From: Gerris lacustris
Lineage: Eukaryota; Arthropoda; Insecta; Hemiptera; Gerridae
DNA: 64,000 nucleotides
Direction of reading: 5' to 3'
Assembly: GCA_951217055.1 (NCBI GenBank)
Contig: OX578276.1
Location: forward strand, 158,534,393-158,598,392
Shown: positions 32,341 through 43,689 of the stretch, in pieces
How positions within the stretch are numbered: position 1 is the first letter of the stretch
Layout: every line of letters starts with the position of its first letter
Notes under the pieces: model-generated
Database searches by the model: none
What the model was told of the DNA's origin: nothing
Seen by the model: the letters and a program-made list of their open reading frames with translations, nothing else
Program-made: the position numbers and the translations under genes

Positions 32341-32420
32341 TACCATTGAGTTATTCCAAGGTATTATTAGGGCCTACATAACACTAATTTCTCTATTATC
32401 TTTGGAATAACTCAATGGTA
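32341..32420. repeat. Perfect 19-bp inverted repeat, 80-bp unit
   Basis: TACCATTGAGTTATTCCAA (32,341-32,359) and its exact complement (32,402-32,420) enclose 42 bp. It could be a viral terminal hairpin, or a tiny TIR element with TA ends. Confidence 0.9.
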
Positions 32421-32964
32421 CACATATGTATGTACCGACTTATGTCAATCTATAATTAACTTGTTTTAATTTTTTTTTTCCTGCATCAAATAATATGCCA
32501 TCAAAGAGCAAATAGATGCTAATAAGTGAATAAAAATAACTAAAATATTTTAAAAAAATTAAAATATCAAACATTTCTTAAAAAGTGTTTTTTAAAGCTT
32601 TGAAGCGATAGTGCACCACCTAGGTGTCATTCGATCGGGCCAAAATTTTACGTATCATAGTTTCTAATGCATACACAAGTTTTACGAGGTTGGACTTCTT
32701 CAAATTCAAAATTAATTTTTTTTCGGCCCACCCTAATGTAGATGCACGTCAGTTTTATCGCGCAAACTTAGTCACCGATGTAGAGGTTGTTATTTTAGCG
32801 CATGTAGTGACGAAAGAAAATGATGTACGACACTGTACATAAGAATTTTTCACGGAGTTCATAGAGCTGTTCCAAAATTAAGGAGTACAGCAACCGAGGC
32901 AAGAAACCCCAGGCATGCGCTGCTTTGATTAATAAGTTAATAACAAGGACGTGTAGACTTTGTT
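32421..32964. other. AT-rich spacer, no gene seen
   Basis: No recognisable coding sequence. Ends at a family A repeat. Confidence 0.4.
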
Positions 32965-33693
32965 AGGGTCCGTAGGCAAAACCAAGGACCCTTATATTTT
33001 CCTGCGTGTGTCTGTCCGTCCGTCCTCTCGCCTGCTCTCACGGCTACACCTTTCGTCCGATCCCTTTGAAATTTAGCATCTATGTGTCTTGTACCGACTC
33101 ACATATTTTAAAAATATAGCGACTTAAAAAAAATATTTTTCAAAAAAATTAGGGTAAAAAAACTTAAGGGTTAAAATTTTTTTATTTTTTTTCGACACCG
33201 TGAGGGGTATCATATGAAAGGGTACGTCGAGCTGATTACAAAAATATATAATTCTTTGGTTATAACTTTGATAGGGCGAGCGTAGGCAAGTTTGAAGTGG
33301 GTGTGAAACGTGTCCCCCCCCCCCCCCCCTCTATCTCGCTTATGTGAAGTGCAAAATATCTGAAAAAAATCCTGAACAATCTTTGACCAAAAGTAAAGAT
33401 ACCACTTTTTGGAAATTTCGAAAAAAATATTATTTTATTTTTTATTGACAAAATACGTTTTTTTTTTATAATTATGGTCTTTTCGATGTATTTATATGGT
33501 TGTAGTCCGGTTCAGTGGCAAAAAATACTTTATCAGAGTGTGTTTTGAGAATATCAGACCCTTAGAATGGTTCAAAGTAAGCTTTTTAGCATTTTTAAAA
33601 AACACTGTTTATACACTTTACAGTTAAACACTATATTAGTGTGGCCTACGGACCCTCGCTTTGTGCTGACTAGCACACACTTGACCTGTTTAT
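32965..33693. repeat. Dispersed repeat family A, copy 1
   Basis: Starts AGGGTCCGTAGGCAA and, near its other end, carries the complement-like CCTACGGACCCT (33,643-33,656). A short hairpin tail follows (GTGCTGACTAGCACAC, then ACTTGACCTGTTTA). The body contains GTGTCTGTCCGTCCG, ATCATATGAAAGGGTACG and a poly-C run (33,315-33,329). About 730 bp, shared with 35,067-35,741 and 51,579-52,286. No protein is encoded. Confidence 0.9.
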
Positions 33694-35066
33694 TTTCTTC
33701 ATCAAGTTAAGAGCACATAAGTGCGTTGTCATTGTTCTTCCTCCATGACACAAACAATTTGACAAGCTTAGTTTCATTCATTTTATCTATTGTCATTGTT
33801 GTCTATCATTTTATATTTTAATTTATGTATTTAATGTAGACGCTTAGGAAAGGATATTAGGTGCGTTATCTAGGAGAGTATCTATTATCTATATTTTGAA
33901 AGATGTTTCGAAGTATTAGTAGACTGGAAAATGATTGTTACAGGGTCAAGAGAGTGGGTGTGTGTTTGCTAATCGTGATATGCAAAACAGAGAGATTAGT
34001 CACATATCCCAGGAGGTAAATTGTTAAACTGTATTGCTACAGAACGCGAAATGAACAGCCTTGGCAAGGTATAAATATCTCGTAAGCTGTGGCAGAGATA
34101 GGGCTACCAGGTCGGCAAGGCTGGTGGAAAATTTGTAAATGATGAATTCCAACTGTGAGAGAAAATGAGACATATAATCCCTGTACACAAAGGTAACACG
34201 ACACCTACACAGCGAACTCACGACCACACTCGTATTTCTAGATTAGAGTCCACATCGTATATCTTCTATCGCCTAAAACAATTTACAGTAGTTTCCTTGT
34301 TCGTAAACACAGCTTTGCCTGTATTGTTTGTACAATTCATTTGCATTTTTCAACCTGAGTTACGATTTATTTGGGTCACGGGGTAGTTAAATCTATTTCA
34401 CCATAGTTTGGAAAATCTTTTCATCATTTAGTACAAGGGTAGAAGTTTGGAAAACTGTTCCTCTGTAATGTTTACTAAAACTTACGCTTCCTTTTTCCCT
34501 TGATTTAATAACAAAGTTGTTGTGGTCCTTTGGGCCGGATAGGGTATAAATAAAATTGTTAAGTTTGTTAGGTTATTTTATCCAATCGAGATTGGGACAT
34601 ATATTTTGATTTCCTTTTTTTTTTTTTAAAAAAAAAGAATTGGTTTGAAGTAGATAACAGAATTGACTTTGGCATTGGGTAAAAATGTGGCAAATCCTTT
34701 TATAGGAATTGTTTCCTCCTAAGTGAAAAGTTTGTGAAAACTAAAAGTATATAACTACTGATACCAGATAATCTATTAAATCAATGAAAAGAGCCAGAAA
34801 ATAAACTTTAAATCTTTCTAAAACACTTTAAAAAAAATAGATTCTACACTGGTCAATCTCTGTTATTTTTATCATTTTATCACTTATGGCTGCTCTCATT
34901 AGAGTTACTCTACTTCATCAACCACTCTCTATCTATTTAATTCCAGAGTCTCATTATTTTACTTAATTTATATAATTTAATAAATAACAATTAATTCAAT
35001 TACATATTGTTAACTAATTATTTATTTGACAAAAGCAGTTTACATCGATAGACCCTCTTCATTTTT
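33694..35066. other. Intergenic DNA, no gene recognised
   Basis: AT-rich sequence between two family A copies. A short segment (GGATATTAGG...CTATCTAG near 33,850) resembles one near 29,030, so other old repeats are present. Open frames are short and show no known motif. Confidence 0.4.
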
Positions 35067-35741
35067 AGGGTCCGTAGCCAAAATCAAGGACCCTTATATT
35101 TTCCTGCGTGTGTCTGTCCGTCCGTCCTGTCGCCTGCTCCAACGGCTACACCTTTCGTCCAATCACTTTGAAATTTGGCATGTATGTGTCTTATACCTAC
35201 CCACATATTTTAAAAATATAACGTCTTAAATAAAATATTTTTCAAAATAATTAGGGTAAAAAAACTTAAGGGTTAAAAATTTTACTTTTTTTTTCGACAC
35301 CGTGAGGGGTATCATATGAAAGGGTACGTCGAGCTGATTACAAAAATATATAATTCTTTGGACATAACTTTGATAGGGCGAGCGTAGGCAAGTTTGAAGT
35401 GGGTGTGAAACGTGTCCCCCCCCCCCTCTATCTCGCTTATGTGAAGTGCAAAAAATCTGAAAAAATTCCTGAACATTCTTCGACCAAAATTAAAGATACC
35501 ACTTTTTGGGAATTTCGAAAAAAATATTATTTTATTTTTTATTGACAGAATACGTTTTTTTTATAATTATGGTCTTTTCGATGTATTTATATGGTTGTAG
35601 TCCGGTTCAGTGGCAAAAATACTTTATCAGAAGTTTGTTTTTGTGTTTTGATAATATCAGACCCATAGGATAGTTCAAAGTAAGCTCTTTAGCATTTTAA
35701 AATCGCTGTGTGCTGACCAGCACACACTTGACCTGTTTATT
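35067..35741. repeat. Dispersed repeat family A, copy 2
   Basis: Same family and orientation as 32,965-33,693, with a poly-C run at about 35,417-35,426 in the same place. The CCTACGGACCCT segment before the terminal hairpin is deleted in this copy. The hairpin tail itself (GTGTGCTGACCAGCACACAC) is retained. Confidence 0.9.
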
Positions 35742-35958
35742 GAAATTTTAAAATTATTTAATATATTATTAGTTAATTCGACAAATTTCAAATATGATAT
35801 ATTTCATTTTTAATACAGTAGTGCAGGTACTTAAATTTATAGTTAAACGTACTTACAGGAGTATTAGGCCTTCAGAAATAAGTAAATAATAATATTGACA
35901 TAAGAAAATAAGACTACAAATGAAATAAAATAACTAATAGTTCAGCAAGAAAATATAA

Positions 35959-37006
35959 ACAGGGTGTATCAATTTCAGATGGACATAGAAAAAGGGGTAT
36001 ATCTACAGGTCATTTGGAGCAAAAAAGTTCATATAAGCTATAGTCCAATTCTCAACCGTGTAGGAGCTATAAGCGAACATAGACTGTGTTAAAAACAATC
36101 GACCTTTACCTTAAAAAATTGACTAAAAAAATCTTAGTATCGCCACAGTAAATAAGTATAATTTTACATTTATTTAGTTAATAAAAGTGGATTTTTTAAA
36201 TTTATTTTATTTTTTTAAACTGTTATAAAAAGCCATTAAAAAAAAAATTGTTTTAATTTATTAAAAAGCCTCTTGGTTAAAAATATGATACTAAGATTTC
36301 TTAGATAATTATAAACAAATTAATTAATTAATTTCAATTAAAATTAAATTGAAATTTTAGTTCTCTAACTAGAAGATCTATTATTGTAAAATATACTTAC
36401 CATGGTATCTCAAGTGCTCAAAATGGCCGCCACCTTGAGCAATACATATTCGACATCTTTATGTCAAAGATGCCACAGCTGATAATGTCACTTTCTTTGC
36501 CCTTCACCGGCTGCAAGCACGACATGTTTTTTTTACAACGAAGATTTGTTCTCTCACTTAGAGTTGGAATATTTTGAAGTATTTGGTATCGTTTTAATGC
36601 TTATTAATAGCGCAAACTTTTCCTAACTTTGTACGCATTTCTCTTATCGGGTCATATCAACAAGTGGGCTCAAAGTTTTTCAGATTTATTAAAAAAAATC
36701 TTTTTTTTTGTTTTCAAACAGCACTGGGTTACACTAAAAAGGCAACAAGTCATTAAAAGATACATAATTTTATAGGAAATTTCCTGCTCTTTCCAACGAT
36801 TGCTCATTCATTGTTCGAATATTAATATTTTTTTAATTATTTCAATGTTTTAAGGTTAAGGTCGATTGTTTTTAACACAGTCTATTTTAGTTTATAGCTC
36901 CTACACGGTTGAGAATTAGACTATAGCTTATATGAACTTTTTTTGCTCCAAATGACCTGTAGATATACCCCATTTTCTATGTCCATCTGAAATTGATACA
37001 CCCTGT
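35959..37006. mobile_element. 1-kb foldback element with about 158-bp TIRs
   Basis: Inverted arms at 35,959-36,116 and 36,849-37,006 begin ACAGGGTGTATCAATTTCAG and pair over most of their length. The 0.73-kb interior is AT-rich without a transposase. The ACAGGGTGT end is like some mariner-related terminal repeats, but the class is not settled. It lies against the 3' end of the reverse transcriptase relic at 37,010-37,880. Confidence 0.9.
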
Positions 37007-37009
37007 ATT

Positions 37010-37880
37010 GTATATAAATCAAGAGATAATGATAAATCATATTTAATTACTTTATTACTTGCTTGTCCTACAACTTTCAAAACTAGTCTGCTGTTGTTGG
37101 GATGAGATAATTTCTCCACTACGAGGTATTCAGGGATAGTTGACGTCCAAAAATTTGTTCTCTGATATTTGAATAAGCTGGACATTTGGTAAAGAAATGG
37201 AAAAGACTTTGTTCCATACCAAAGCTACACATAAGGCAGTCTTCTCTATCTGGCTCCCTCTCTATCCAAGACACTTTATTTAAAACAATCTGCTCACATC
37301 TCAACTTAAACAACAGACAAAGCTCAGATAATGAAAAACTATTTCCTGCATTGGGACCGAAAAAAGAACCAAAATCACAATTCTTCTCCATGAGTGTCCT
37401 GTACACTTTTTTTCCGGGGGGCTTTTACACCCGAAGACTCAGGCCACTTAAGTGGGCCCATCGAACAAACCCGGATTAGGGACCGAAATCTTCACACTTT
37501 TTGTGAAGATGTGGTCGGTAACCATGACTCCTCTCCTGGTTGTAATACAACCAAGAGTGTCATCATCATGGTTTCCAGGCCGAAACCTGGTGGCGCCACT
37601 CTTTCGAGGAGCTTCCCATTTATTTAAACAATGCTGGGTTGACATTGAGCGGGGGGCCCGGTCCGGGAATTGAACCCAGAGCTGTGGTCAGAAGCGTTCA
37701 CCCATCCGTCAATTGACCCTGCTCGAGGCTGCTTAACTTGCGTTATCACACGGCAAGCGCGTTAGCCTCTGAACCACCCTGGCCCCGGTCCTGTACAATA
37801 GAATCCGATTTGTTTTTTTAGCTCTTCTTAATAACTCCTCTCTTAATGAAGATTTGATTTTCGGTATCAATAGATTTAGC
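37010..37880 (-). pseudogene. Non-LTR reverse transcriptase C-terminus, split by a SINE
   Basis: Before the insertion the frame reads SLREELLRRAKKTNRILLY (37,800-37,870). After it comes a C-terminal region with LLFKLRCEQ, a CX2C...H...C zinc-binding pattern (CLMCSFGMEQSLFHFFTKC) and SNIREQIFG, as in the terminal zinc domain of many non-LTR reverse transcriptases. A frameshift near 37,140 precedes further relic sequence (LSHPNNSRLVLKVVGQ). A 382-bp SINE with a 10-bp duplication interrupts it. The palm with YADD is absent, so this is a 5'-truncated dead copy. Confidence 0.8.
37406..37787 (-). mobile_element. tRNA-derived SINE with 10-bp target duplication
   Basis: Minus orientation. The head carries an A-box-like TGGTTCAGAGGCTAACGCG and a B-box GGGTTCAATTCCC (37,665-37,677 on +), the RNA polymerase III promoter parts of tRNA genes. 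The tail ends in a short A-run (37,406-37,413). GTCCTGTACA is repeated exactly at 37,396-37,405 and 37,788-37,797. The element is GC-richer than its surroundings. The distance between the boxes (about 90 nt) is longer than in a tRNA gene, so this is a SINE and not a working tRNA. Confidence 0.92.
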
Positions 37881-39689
37881 TGAGCTAAACATATTATTTT
37901 AGCTCCACATAGTTATTTTATCCACATATTATTTTAAATCAAATCTCAAATTGTATATTTCTGAAAAAGGCCTCTTTGTCTTCCTTTGTCCCAAAGAATA
38001 TTGGACAAAATATCCTGTTCGCACCAAGGGGGGGGGGGGGGGGGGGGGGGTCCTGACCTGGCCACGAAATATTGTATAAGAATAAAAATATACATATGTT
38101 TAGTGGACTGTAGGTTGTATTTAGCATTTAAGTGTAGATAATGAATAAATAACATAATAATAATGGCCTAGTAAATAAGAGTAAATTATCTGATGGAGAG
38201 GAGAGTGAAGTTTGGTGCAGTGGTGACATGGTGAAAGATTGGATAACAGCACTAATAAATACGTATTACTTTCCTGGATACCTAGGAGAAGTAATGGATT
38301 AATATTTCCTGGATACCAGGTAAACCAGATAAATCTTGGATGCCAAAGATTTATCCCGATAAAAAACGTATGAAAAATACTTGTAAGAGAAAATTGCCAC
38401 TGATCACATAGAGGGCTAGATTCATACTCCCTATCTTTACACTCTGATCTTCCCTCCAAATTCGGGCAGTTAAATATTCAAATATTTTAAATGTGGGGCA
38501 GTTTTGCCTGCGGAGGAAGATCAAGGCTTCTAAATCAAGACCTAGATGGGCCCCTTCATATAATAGTGGGCCCAGTCTGTCTAAATGATCCTGGGTGATC
38601 AGTAAAGCGGGTTCGCTAGATGATGTAGGTAGAGGTGTTAAGCTGTTTCTGTAAAACAGTGTTCAAGTGATCTTGAAGATAATCCCTTTGTCTTAAAAGT
38701 TATTAACTTTTTTACCCATCCTACTTTTCAATATTTAATGGATATCAATATCAATTATTCAATATAGGTGGGTAACAAAGTAAAAGAGGCATAATGGGGG
38801 CCACCACTTTCTTTTCTGTTATAGTGGAAAACAAAGTAACAGATTACCTATTTGTGTAGGGAAATATTACATAGTTAAATGTATTAATACATAATTATAT
38901 CTTAAGGCCATTTTCAAACTCATGAATGAATAGAAAGACAGTGAAATTTCTCCTCACACCTGTGGGGAGTAAAATTGTGTAGAAGGATTCACTATTTGGA
39001 AACATAATGTGCAATTGCATTTTAGTAACACATCAAAAATCGAGGTGGGCAAAAACGTACCTAGGTGAACCAGGAATGAATTTCTAGTTCACTTAATTGA
39101 ACTTGTTCTTTTTCACAGATCCAGTTCGAGTTCAGTGTAATCAATTATTTTGTTTTTGAATTAAGTGAATTCGTTGTCACAGCATGCTTCCTGCCCCGAC
39201 TTTGAATAAATGCGTTCATTAACGCACATGGCAGGTGTTCACAAGAAGTAGAACTATGTCATACAAATTTAGGTACAGTAATTATCGTACTTTCCACCAA
39301 AATCGATGATCAGTTAGTAATTAGTAATTAATGTTTGACATAACAATCAATTCTCATTAGGTAAGCAAAAATAACCGATACCTTACACGTAATTTTTAAA
39401 GGGACTGCAACGCATCTCTGCTCATTCCCAGCTTTCATACATGTTCCAAGGTGCCTTAGCTTTTCAAAAAAAAACAAAAAAACTCTTGGTTTTTGGTAAA
39501 TCCTGTCTTACTTCTCAAAAATATGAAGTGTGAATTCTTGGATTCATAATTATGAAGTTGACAGCGCCCCCAAGCTTTTATTTTTAGTGTCATACCCATA
39601 TAGTGTGATGGCTCGTAGTACTTTGGCTGTTTAAAAGTAATTATTTTCTCATTTTTAGTACATTCTTTATAAAAGCGTGTTAGCGAATT
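37881..39689. other. Intergenic DNA with a 23-base G run
   Basis: No gene recognised. A G homopolymer occupies 38,028-38,050, a mirror of the poly-C runs of the dispersed families. 38,490-38,660 is GC-richer and may be another old interspersed element. Confidence 0.5.
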
Positions 39690-40238
39690 TTCAAAGAAAA
39701 TTACGCTATTGCAATGGCTTCAAAAGTTTTGAAAAATTTTTCCATGGAAATCCGTTTTAGACCATTCTGAATCGATTCCTAAAATTTAACACTTTTTTTT
39801 ATGTATGTATGTATATATGTGTCACTCCAGACGATATCTCCCCTTAGGATGTACTTAAAAATTTAAACAAATTTTAAAATGTCAATAATATCAAAAGAAA
39901 GGATGAGTTCGTTGGCCAGAGTTTTTGGAGTCCATTTAGGGGTCAAATTTTGACCATATAGGGTCAAAAAACGTGTTTTTTTCCATTTTACCCCCCTTTT
40001 ATGTGAAAATATGATAAAAGTGTAAATAACAACAATTACTGTACTCTTAAAGAGCTTTCCAACGACATGCATCTTGAAGAGTAAATACTATTTTGACTTT
40101 TGTACCCCGTACCCCTTTGTACCAATTTTCTTTTTCACCCGTGCAAATTCTAAACCAAAATTTTCCTATATTATCATAAGCCAATAAAACGCAGATTTCT
40201 TTGAAAATTCGCTCATTAAGTCATGGTGCATGACTCGT
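39690..40238. repeat. Old dispersed repeats
   Basis: TTTTTCCATGGAAATCCGTTTTAGACC (39,730-39,765, shown only in part in the copy) has its complement near 47,020-47,060. A segment with ACTGTACTCTTAAAGAGCTTT (40,037-40,058) has its complement near 56,093-56,115. These link the region to elements 7 and 16 kb away. No coding sequence. Confidence 0.6.
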
Positions 40239-43200
40239 AGTCCAGTAAAATGGTACATTTTACCTTGCATCAAATAAGGTAGTTCTGATTTTTTGATATG
40301 TTGTATAAGATGGATGGCTAATGATACATCTAAGTTTTCGACCTCGGCAAACTTCCGGATCATTGTGAAAAACTTGAAAAACCACTAAATTTTCGCAATA
40401 TTTTAGGTTTTCATCAATTTTGACCCTCAAGGACCCATTTTACGGTATAAAAGACTATATTGTCTATTAAAGAAAACTAAATTTATAACAACATGAGACC
40501 ATAATTGTTACTTTAAACACTGTACGTTTTAAGATGCAGCTGTTCAAAGTTTCGAAAATTTTCCAAAATAAGCCAATTTTAGAGGTTTATTCCAGTTTAC
40601 ACCGCTTTTGACACTGAAGAACCAATTTATCGGAAAAAATAATTTTATACATTTTTTAAGTGGACTAAATTTTCAATAAAATAGGACCAAATTTGTCTCT
40701 GTAGACCCAATATTTTCCAAGATACAGCAGTTCGAAGTTGACGAATGTATGTCAACAAATTTTAGAAGGAAGGGCCAAATATCGGGATAAAACAGCCCCC
40801 CTACCAGAAAGTTCATAAGGACTAAAGGTGTATTACATTTAATTGGCTTCCTTTTTAGTGCAAAATGAAGTCTGTAGGCCCACTAGTTCAGTTGCAACCG
40901 TAAAAAACATAACAACGGAATATTAGGCCATTTAAATTAGACCTATAACTCGCAAAGCTTGATGTAGTTATGATTTTTTATATGTTGTTGAGACTAGTTA
41001 GGGTAGTGTGATCCTAATTTTGCAGCTTCGAAAAACCTGTGCTAGCTGCGTAATACGTGGAAAACAGAAAAATGTTCGGACTTTTTTTAGTTTTTGCTTT
41101 ACACCTCGTAAACTATGCGTTATTCGATGTTAGTTGTTCTTACTATTTTTTGAGTACGGTAAATTTACAACAATCTAAGTCCAATGGCAACTCTGTACGT
41201 CTAATATTTTCCGAGATATGGCACTTTAAAAATTGGACTTTTTTTTCAAAAAATGGAAATTTTAAGTATATCTCTCGTTTCGGAGCGAATGTCGGTGTAA
41301 ACATTGTACATACGAGAAAATGTATAAGAAATGAAGTTGTAGTAAATATAATTGGCTTCCTGTAAAGTCCAACGAAAACTCTATACGTCCAATAGTTACC
41401 GAGATATGATGATTAAAAAATTACTATAATTTTCCAAAAAATGGAAATTTTAAGTATTCCTCTCGTTTCGGGCCTAATATCGACATAAAACCTCCCACCT
41501 ACGTGAAAAATCATAAGAAAAGAAGTTGTAGTAAATTTAATTGGCTTTTATGCATGCACAAAATGAAGCCTGTAGACAAAACAGTTCTGTTGCAATCGTA
41601 AAAAGAACAAAAAAAGGAAAATTGTATTTTTTTAAGAAATGCATCTAAACCACATTTATAACAAGTTTTGGGCATTCGATTGAAGAAAAATTTATAGAAT
41701 CATATTTTAAAGTGGAAAAGTGAAATTACATGCATGTAAATTCTTATAAAAAGTATTAGCAATCAAAGCGGTTAACGTATTAGTTTTTTCGAGGCTGATG
41801 ACAGTCGTATTCCGAGATTGTCTATGTCTGGTTGCTCGTCTGAAGGGGGAGGATCGTCGGGGCGTCTTCATCCTCGTCTATTAAAACTATAGGGACGTTG
41901 CGGCAAGTCTGGCCACAGCACGTAGTGCCGGTGCCGGATGTGCACAAAGCTGAGACATTAAGCCCAGCTTTCCGGCGTGCATGCTCTCCTGCACCCTTCT
42001 TGCACTTAAATGAGAGCGATTTGAGAAGGATTGCTGGGGCTGGTTTACATAATGATGGTATTGGTATTAAACCACGGGAACTTTTCGTCCAACCCCAATC
42101 TCATCCTTCTCCACCCCTAGCCACTTTAGCACTTGGTGGTATGTGCGATATGAATGGAAGAAAGACTCTTTGGTTGGGGACAACCGTGTCAAGTTTACCT
42201 TCGCGTTTGCTGCTGACTTGGCGAATAGGCGGAACCAAAGGCCGTTAGGGTGTCGATGGATGCGTCCCTCCATTCAGAGCCACCAGATACTTCTCTCCAG
42301 CTTCCAGAAACTATTGGACGTACAGAGATGCAGTTGAGCTTATGCTGCTGTACATTTACTGTACTTTAAAAATAGAAATAACGCCTAACATGGAAAAACA
42401 CATAGTTTACGAGTTCTATGGCAAAAAGAAAGAAAAGTTGGACGCAGCTAGCACAGGTTTTTTAAAGATGCAAACTTAAGATTACACTACCCTAACTAGT
42501 CTCAACAACATATAAAAAATCATAACTACATCAAGCTTTGCGAGTTATAGGTCTAATTTAAATGGCCTAATATTCCGTTGTTATGTTTTTTACGGTTGCA
42601 ACTGAACTAGTGGGCCTACAGACTTCATTTTGCACTAAAAAGAAAGCCAATTAAATGTAATACACCTTTAGTCCTTATGAACTTTCTGGTAGGGGGGCTG
42701 TTTTATCCCGATATTTGGCCCTTCCTTCTAAAATTTGTTGACATACATTCGTCAACTTCGAACTGCTGTATCTTGGAAAATATTGGGTCTACAGAGACAA
42801 ATTTGGTCCTATTTTATTGAAAATTTAGTCCACTTAAAAAATGTATAAAATTATTTTTGCCGATAAATTGGTTCTTCAGTGTCAAAAGCGGTGTAAACTG
42901 GAATAAACCTCTAAAATTGGCTTATTTTAGAAAATTTTCGAAACTTTGAACAGCTGCATCTTAAAACGTACAGTGTTTAAAGTAACAATTATGGTCTCAT
43001 GTTGTTATAAATTTAGTTTTCTTTAATAGACAATATAGTCTTTTATACCGTAAAATGGGTCCTTGAGGGTCAAAATTGATGAAAACCTGAAATATTTCGA
43101 AATTTTTGTGGTTTTTCAAGTATTTCACAATGATCCGGAAGTTTGCCGAGGTCGAAAACTTAGATGTATCATTAGCCATCCATCATATACAACATATCAA

Positions 43201-43268
43201 AAAATCAGAACTACCTTATTTGATGCAAGGTAACCCCTCTTATTTACGACGATTTTACTGGACTATCG
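40239..43268. mobile_element. 3-kb element with about 0.9-kb inverted arms
   Basis: Left arm 40,239-41,140 and right arm 42,370-43,268 are reverse complements with modest divergence. Examples are CTTGCATCAAATAAGG against its complement, and GACTAGTTAGGGTAGTGTGAT against ATTACACTACCCTAACTAGTC. The left arm and its inner flank contain degenerate subrepeats (TTGGCTTCCTTTTAGTGCAAAATGAAG-like units near 40,850, 41,350 and 41,548). The 1.2-kb centre is GC-richer and holds a protein relic on the minus strand. This looks like a long-TIR DNA transposon or a foldback element with captured coding sequence. Confidence 0.88.
41830..42273 (-). pseudogene. Relic of an uncharacterised Cys-rich-tail protein
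   Basis: In the centre of the inverted repeat. One frame reads VNLTRLSPTKESFFHSYRTY, then HQVLKWLGVEKDEIG, and a shifted frame (about 41,835-42,008) reads FKCKKGAGEHARRKAGLN, then a C...C...CRN tail and an acidic end (LIDEDEDAP). From memory, this order (LPPT, HS.R.YHQVQ.WLG, then a CKKGC...CRKAGL.C tail) recurs in unnamed insect proteins of unknown function, some linked to repeats. Several of the expected cysteines are replaced and stops lie between the parts, so it is dead. The assignment rests on pattern memory only. Confidence 0.5.
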
Positions 43269-43689
43269 ACTTTTTTTATTTTTTTTAAGTATAATATTCA
43301 TATTTTTGTTAATTAAAATTTTCTTTAATATAAGAGCACAACCGCCGTCACTAACAGTTCTTCCACCATGAATATTTCGTAATGATAAAGTATAAGACAG
43401 CGAAAGTTTGATTAGTGCGGTTGCGCGATTTGTGTCAGTCTTGTCATGCAAGACTGATGGTAAGACATTACGTGAATACCAGGCCTGTAAGCCGAATCAA
43501 ATGTATGTTTCTCTAACTAGAATCTGAGATCGAGCAGAGTCGTTGCCGCAACTGCCTTTAATTTTAGGTTCAAGTCAATTATATTCTGAATGTCTAACGA
43601 CGCCATTCCACTTCAAATTGACGTTATTTAGATAGAGACGGCCTTTTCAGACGAAATTTCAAATATATATTTATTCTATGAATGTAAAA

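Larger units (their letters stand above)
29653..32420. other. Endogenous densovirus (ambisense parvovirus) insertion
   Basis: Convergent NS1 (+) and VP (-) genes with a short AT-rich gap between their stops, the layout of ambisense densoviruses. Palindromes follow the VP start side (32,251-32,317 and 32,341-32,420), where a viral terminus would be. The left half of the genome (NS3/NS2 and the NS1 nickase) is missing or replaced by repeats. This is a germline-integrated fossil, or an integrated partial genome, inferred from the surrounding host repeats. Confidence 0.88.

Noticed and set aside
37600..37787. A functional tRNA gene
   Set aside because: Box spacing is too long, no cloverleaf could be drawn, and the segment lies inside a SINE with target duplication.
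41057..41365. 102-codon plus-strand frame in the long-armed element
   Set aside because: It lies mostly in degenerate subrepeats and inverted-arm sequence and shows no protein features.
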